From JAPPHY01 sp034423135 (GTDB lineage: Bacteria > Chloroflexota > Dehalococcoidia > Lucifugimonadales > UBA2985): a stretch of 64,000 nucleotides of DNA. The notes beneath the pieces are model-generated. The model did not search any database and was not told the origin of the DNA. It saw nothing but the letters and a program-made list of their open reading frames with translations. Of this stretch, positions 63,844-64,000 are shown piece after piece. Position numbers and translations under genes: made by a program. The stretch is from assembly GCA_034423135.1 (NCBI GenBank), contig DAOUJC010000007.1:1-64000 (forward strand), written 5' to 3'. Numbering within the stretch: the first letter of the stretch is position 1; every line of letters begins with the position of its first letter.

Positions 63844-64000
63844 TCAGCGAGGCCCCGCTTTCAGTATCAAGCTCCTCAATTGAATGCACGCGGGCGCAAT
63901 TGTGGACGATAGCTCGCCCTGCGGGTCTCGCCTGTATCTTATTGTCGTAAGACCTTCTAGGTCCGTAGGAATCTTGATGTTGACTCCATCCGGGCATACT
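63844..64000 (-). CDS. C-terminal end of a TIR-like effector, 5' part outside window
   Basis: 51 codons are visible, ending at a TGA (63844-63846), 22 bases before the cyclase start. The segment NIKIPTDLEGLTTIRYRRDP followed by PACIQLRSLI matches the C-terminal end of TIR-like nucleotide-binding proteins (PSDLxGxTxxxY ... PACxxIR). Together with the cyclase it fits a Pycsar pair in which a cyclic-nucleotide-binding TIR protein depletes NAD. The rest of the protein, including the ligand-binding part, cannot be seen. Confidence 0.55.
   Translation of the reverse strand, partial: VCPDGVNIKIPTDLEGLTTIRYRRDPQGELSSTIAPACIQLRSLILKAGPR

Overview
The window reads as chromosome from a GC-rich, uncultivated bacterium, most likely a member of Chloroflexota (Dehalococcoidia or SAR202-like). 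This rests on gene style only: a large transglutaminase/MoxR/DUF58 operon, secreted fibronectin-III/DUF11 proteins, a CzcO-like flavoprotein and dispersed hairpin repeats. No rRNA, tRNA or CRISPR array was found, so the placement is tentative.

Left part (1-20.25 kb, backbone-like). A truncated FAD-dependent oxidoreductase is followed by a secreted fibronectin-type-III protein bracketed by two copies of a hairpin repeat. Next comes a five-gene + strand operon: a 3044-residue membrane protein with four transglutaminase-like units, HEAT repeats and Ig-like domains; a polytopic membrane protein; a MoxR AAA+ ATPase; a DUF58 protein; and a small membrane protein.

Middle part (20.5-52.0 kb, mobile element). 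A large serine recombinase gene lies directly against a 52-bp dyad-symmetric site at 20470-20521. A matching hybrid site lies at 51949-52000. Their half-sites can be re-sorted into one symmetric attB and one symmetric attP sharing the core TGGTGGGCC, so the roughly 31.5 kb between them looks like one integrated element. Two further half-sites at 41.28 and 46.11 kb divide its cargo into modules. Module 1 (22-41 kb) has a DUF6602 protein, a HigBA-type toxin-antitoxin pair, a putative PD-(D/E)XK nuclease, a UDG-like protein, a RelE-UvrD fusion, an HNH protein, a type III-like restriction-modification operon with an embedded PIN protein, and a TM0106-type nuclease-helicase. Module 2 (41.4-45.8 kb) is a bacterial ubiquitin-like conjugation locus: Ubl ending in GG, Cys-less E2-like protein, JAB-E1 fusion, and a divergent papain-like protease with an XRE regulator. 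Module 3 (46.9-51.7 kb) is a four-gene operon: ImmA/IrrE peptidase-macrodomain fusion, P-loop kinase-adenylosuccinate synthetase fusion whose catalytic Asp position is Ser as in phage PurZ, a DUF7002 (ADP-ribosyltransferase-like) protein, and an unassigned protein. Module 3 is the best candidate for an undescribed system.

Right part (52.0-64 kb, outside the element). Six co-directional minus-strand genes form a composite defence run: methylase, AAA ATPase, PIN-like protein, Res helicase-nuclease, GajA and GajB (Gabija). Upstream is a Pycsar-type class III nucleotide cyclase preceded by the last 51 codons of a TIR-like effector cut by the window edge. Overall, this is a layered defence island inserted next to a cell-envelope operon.
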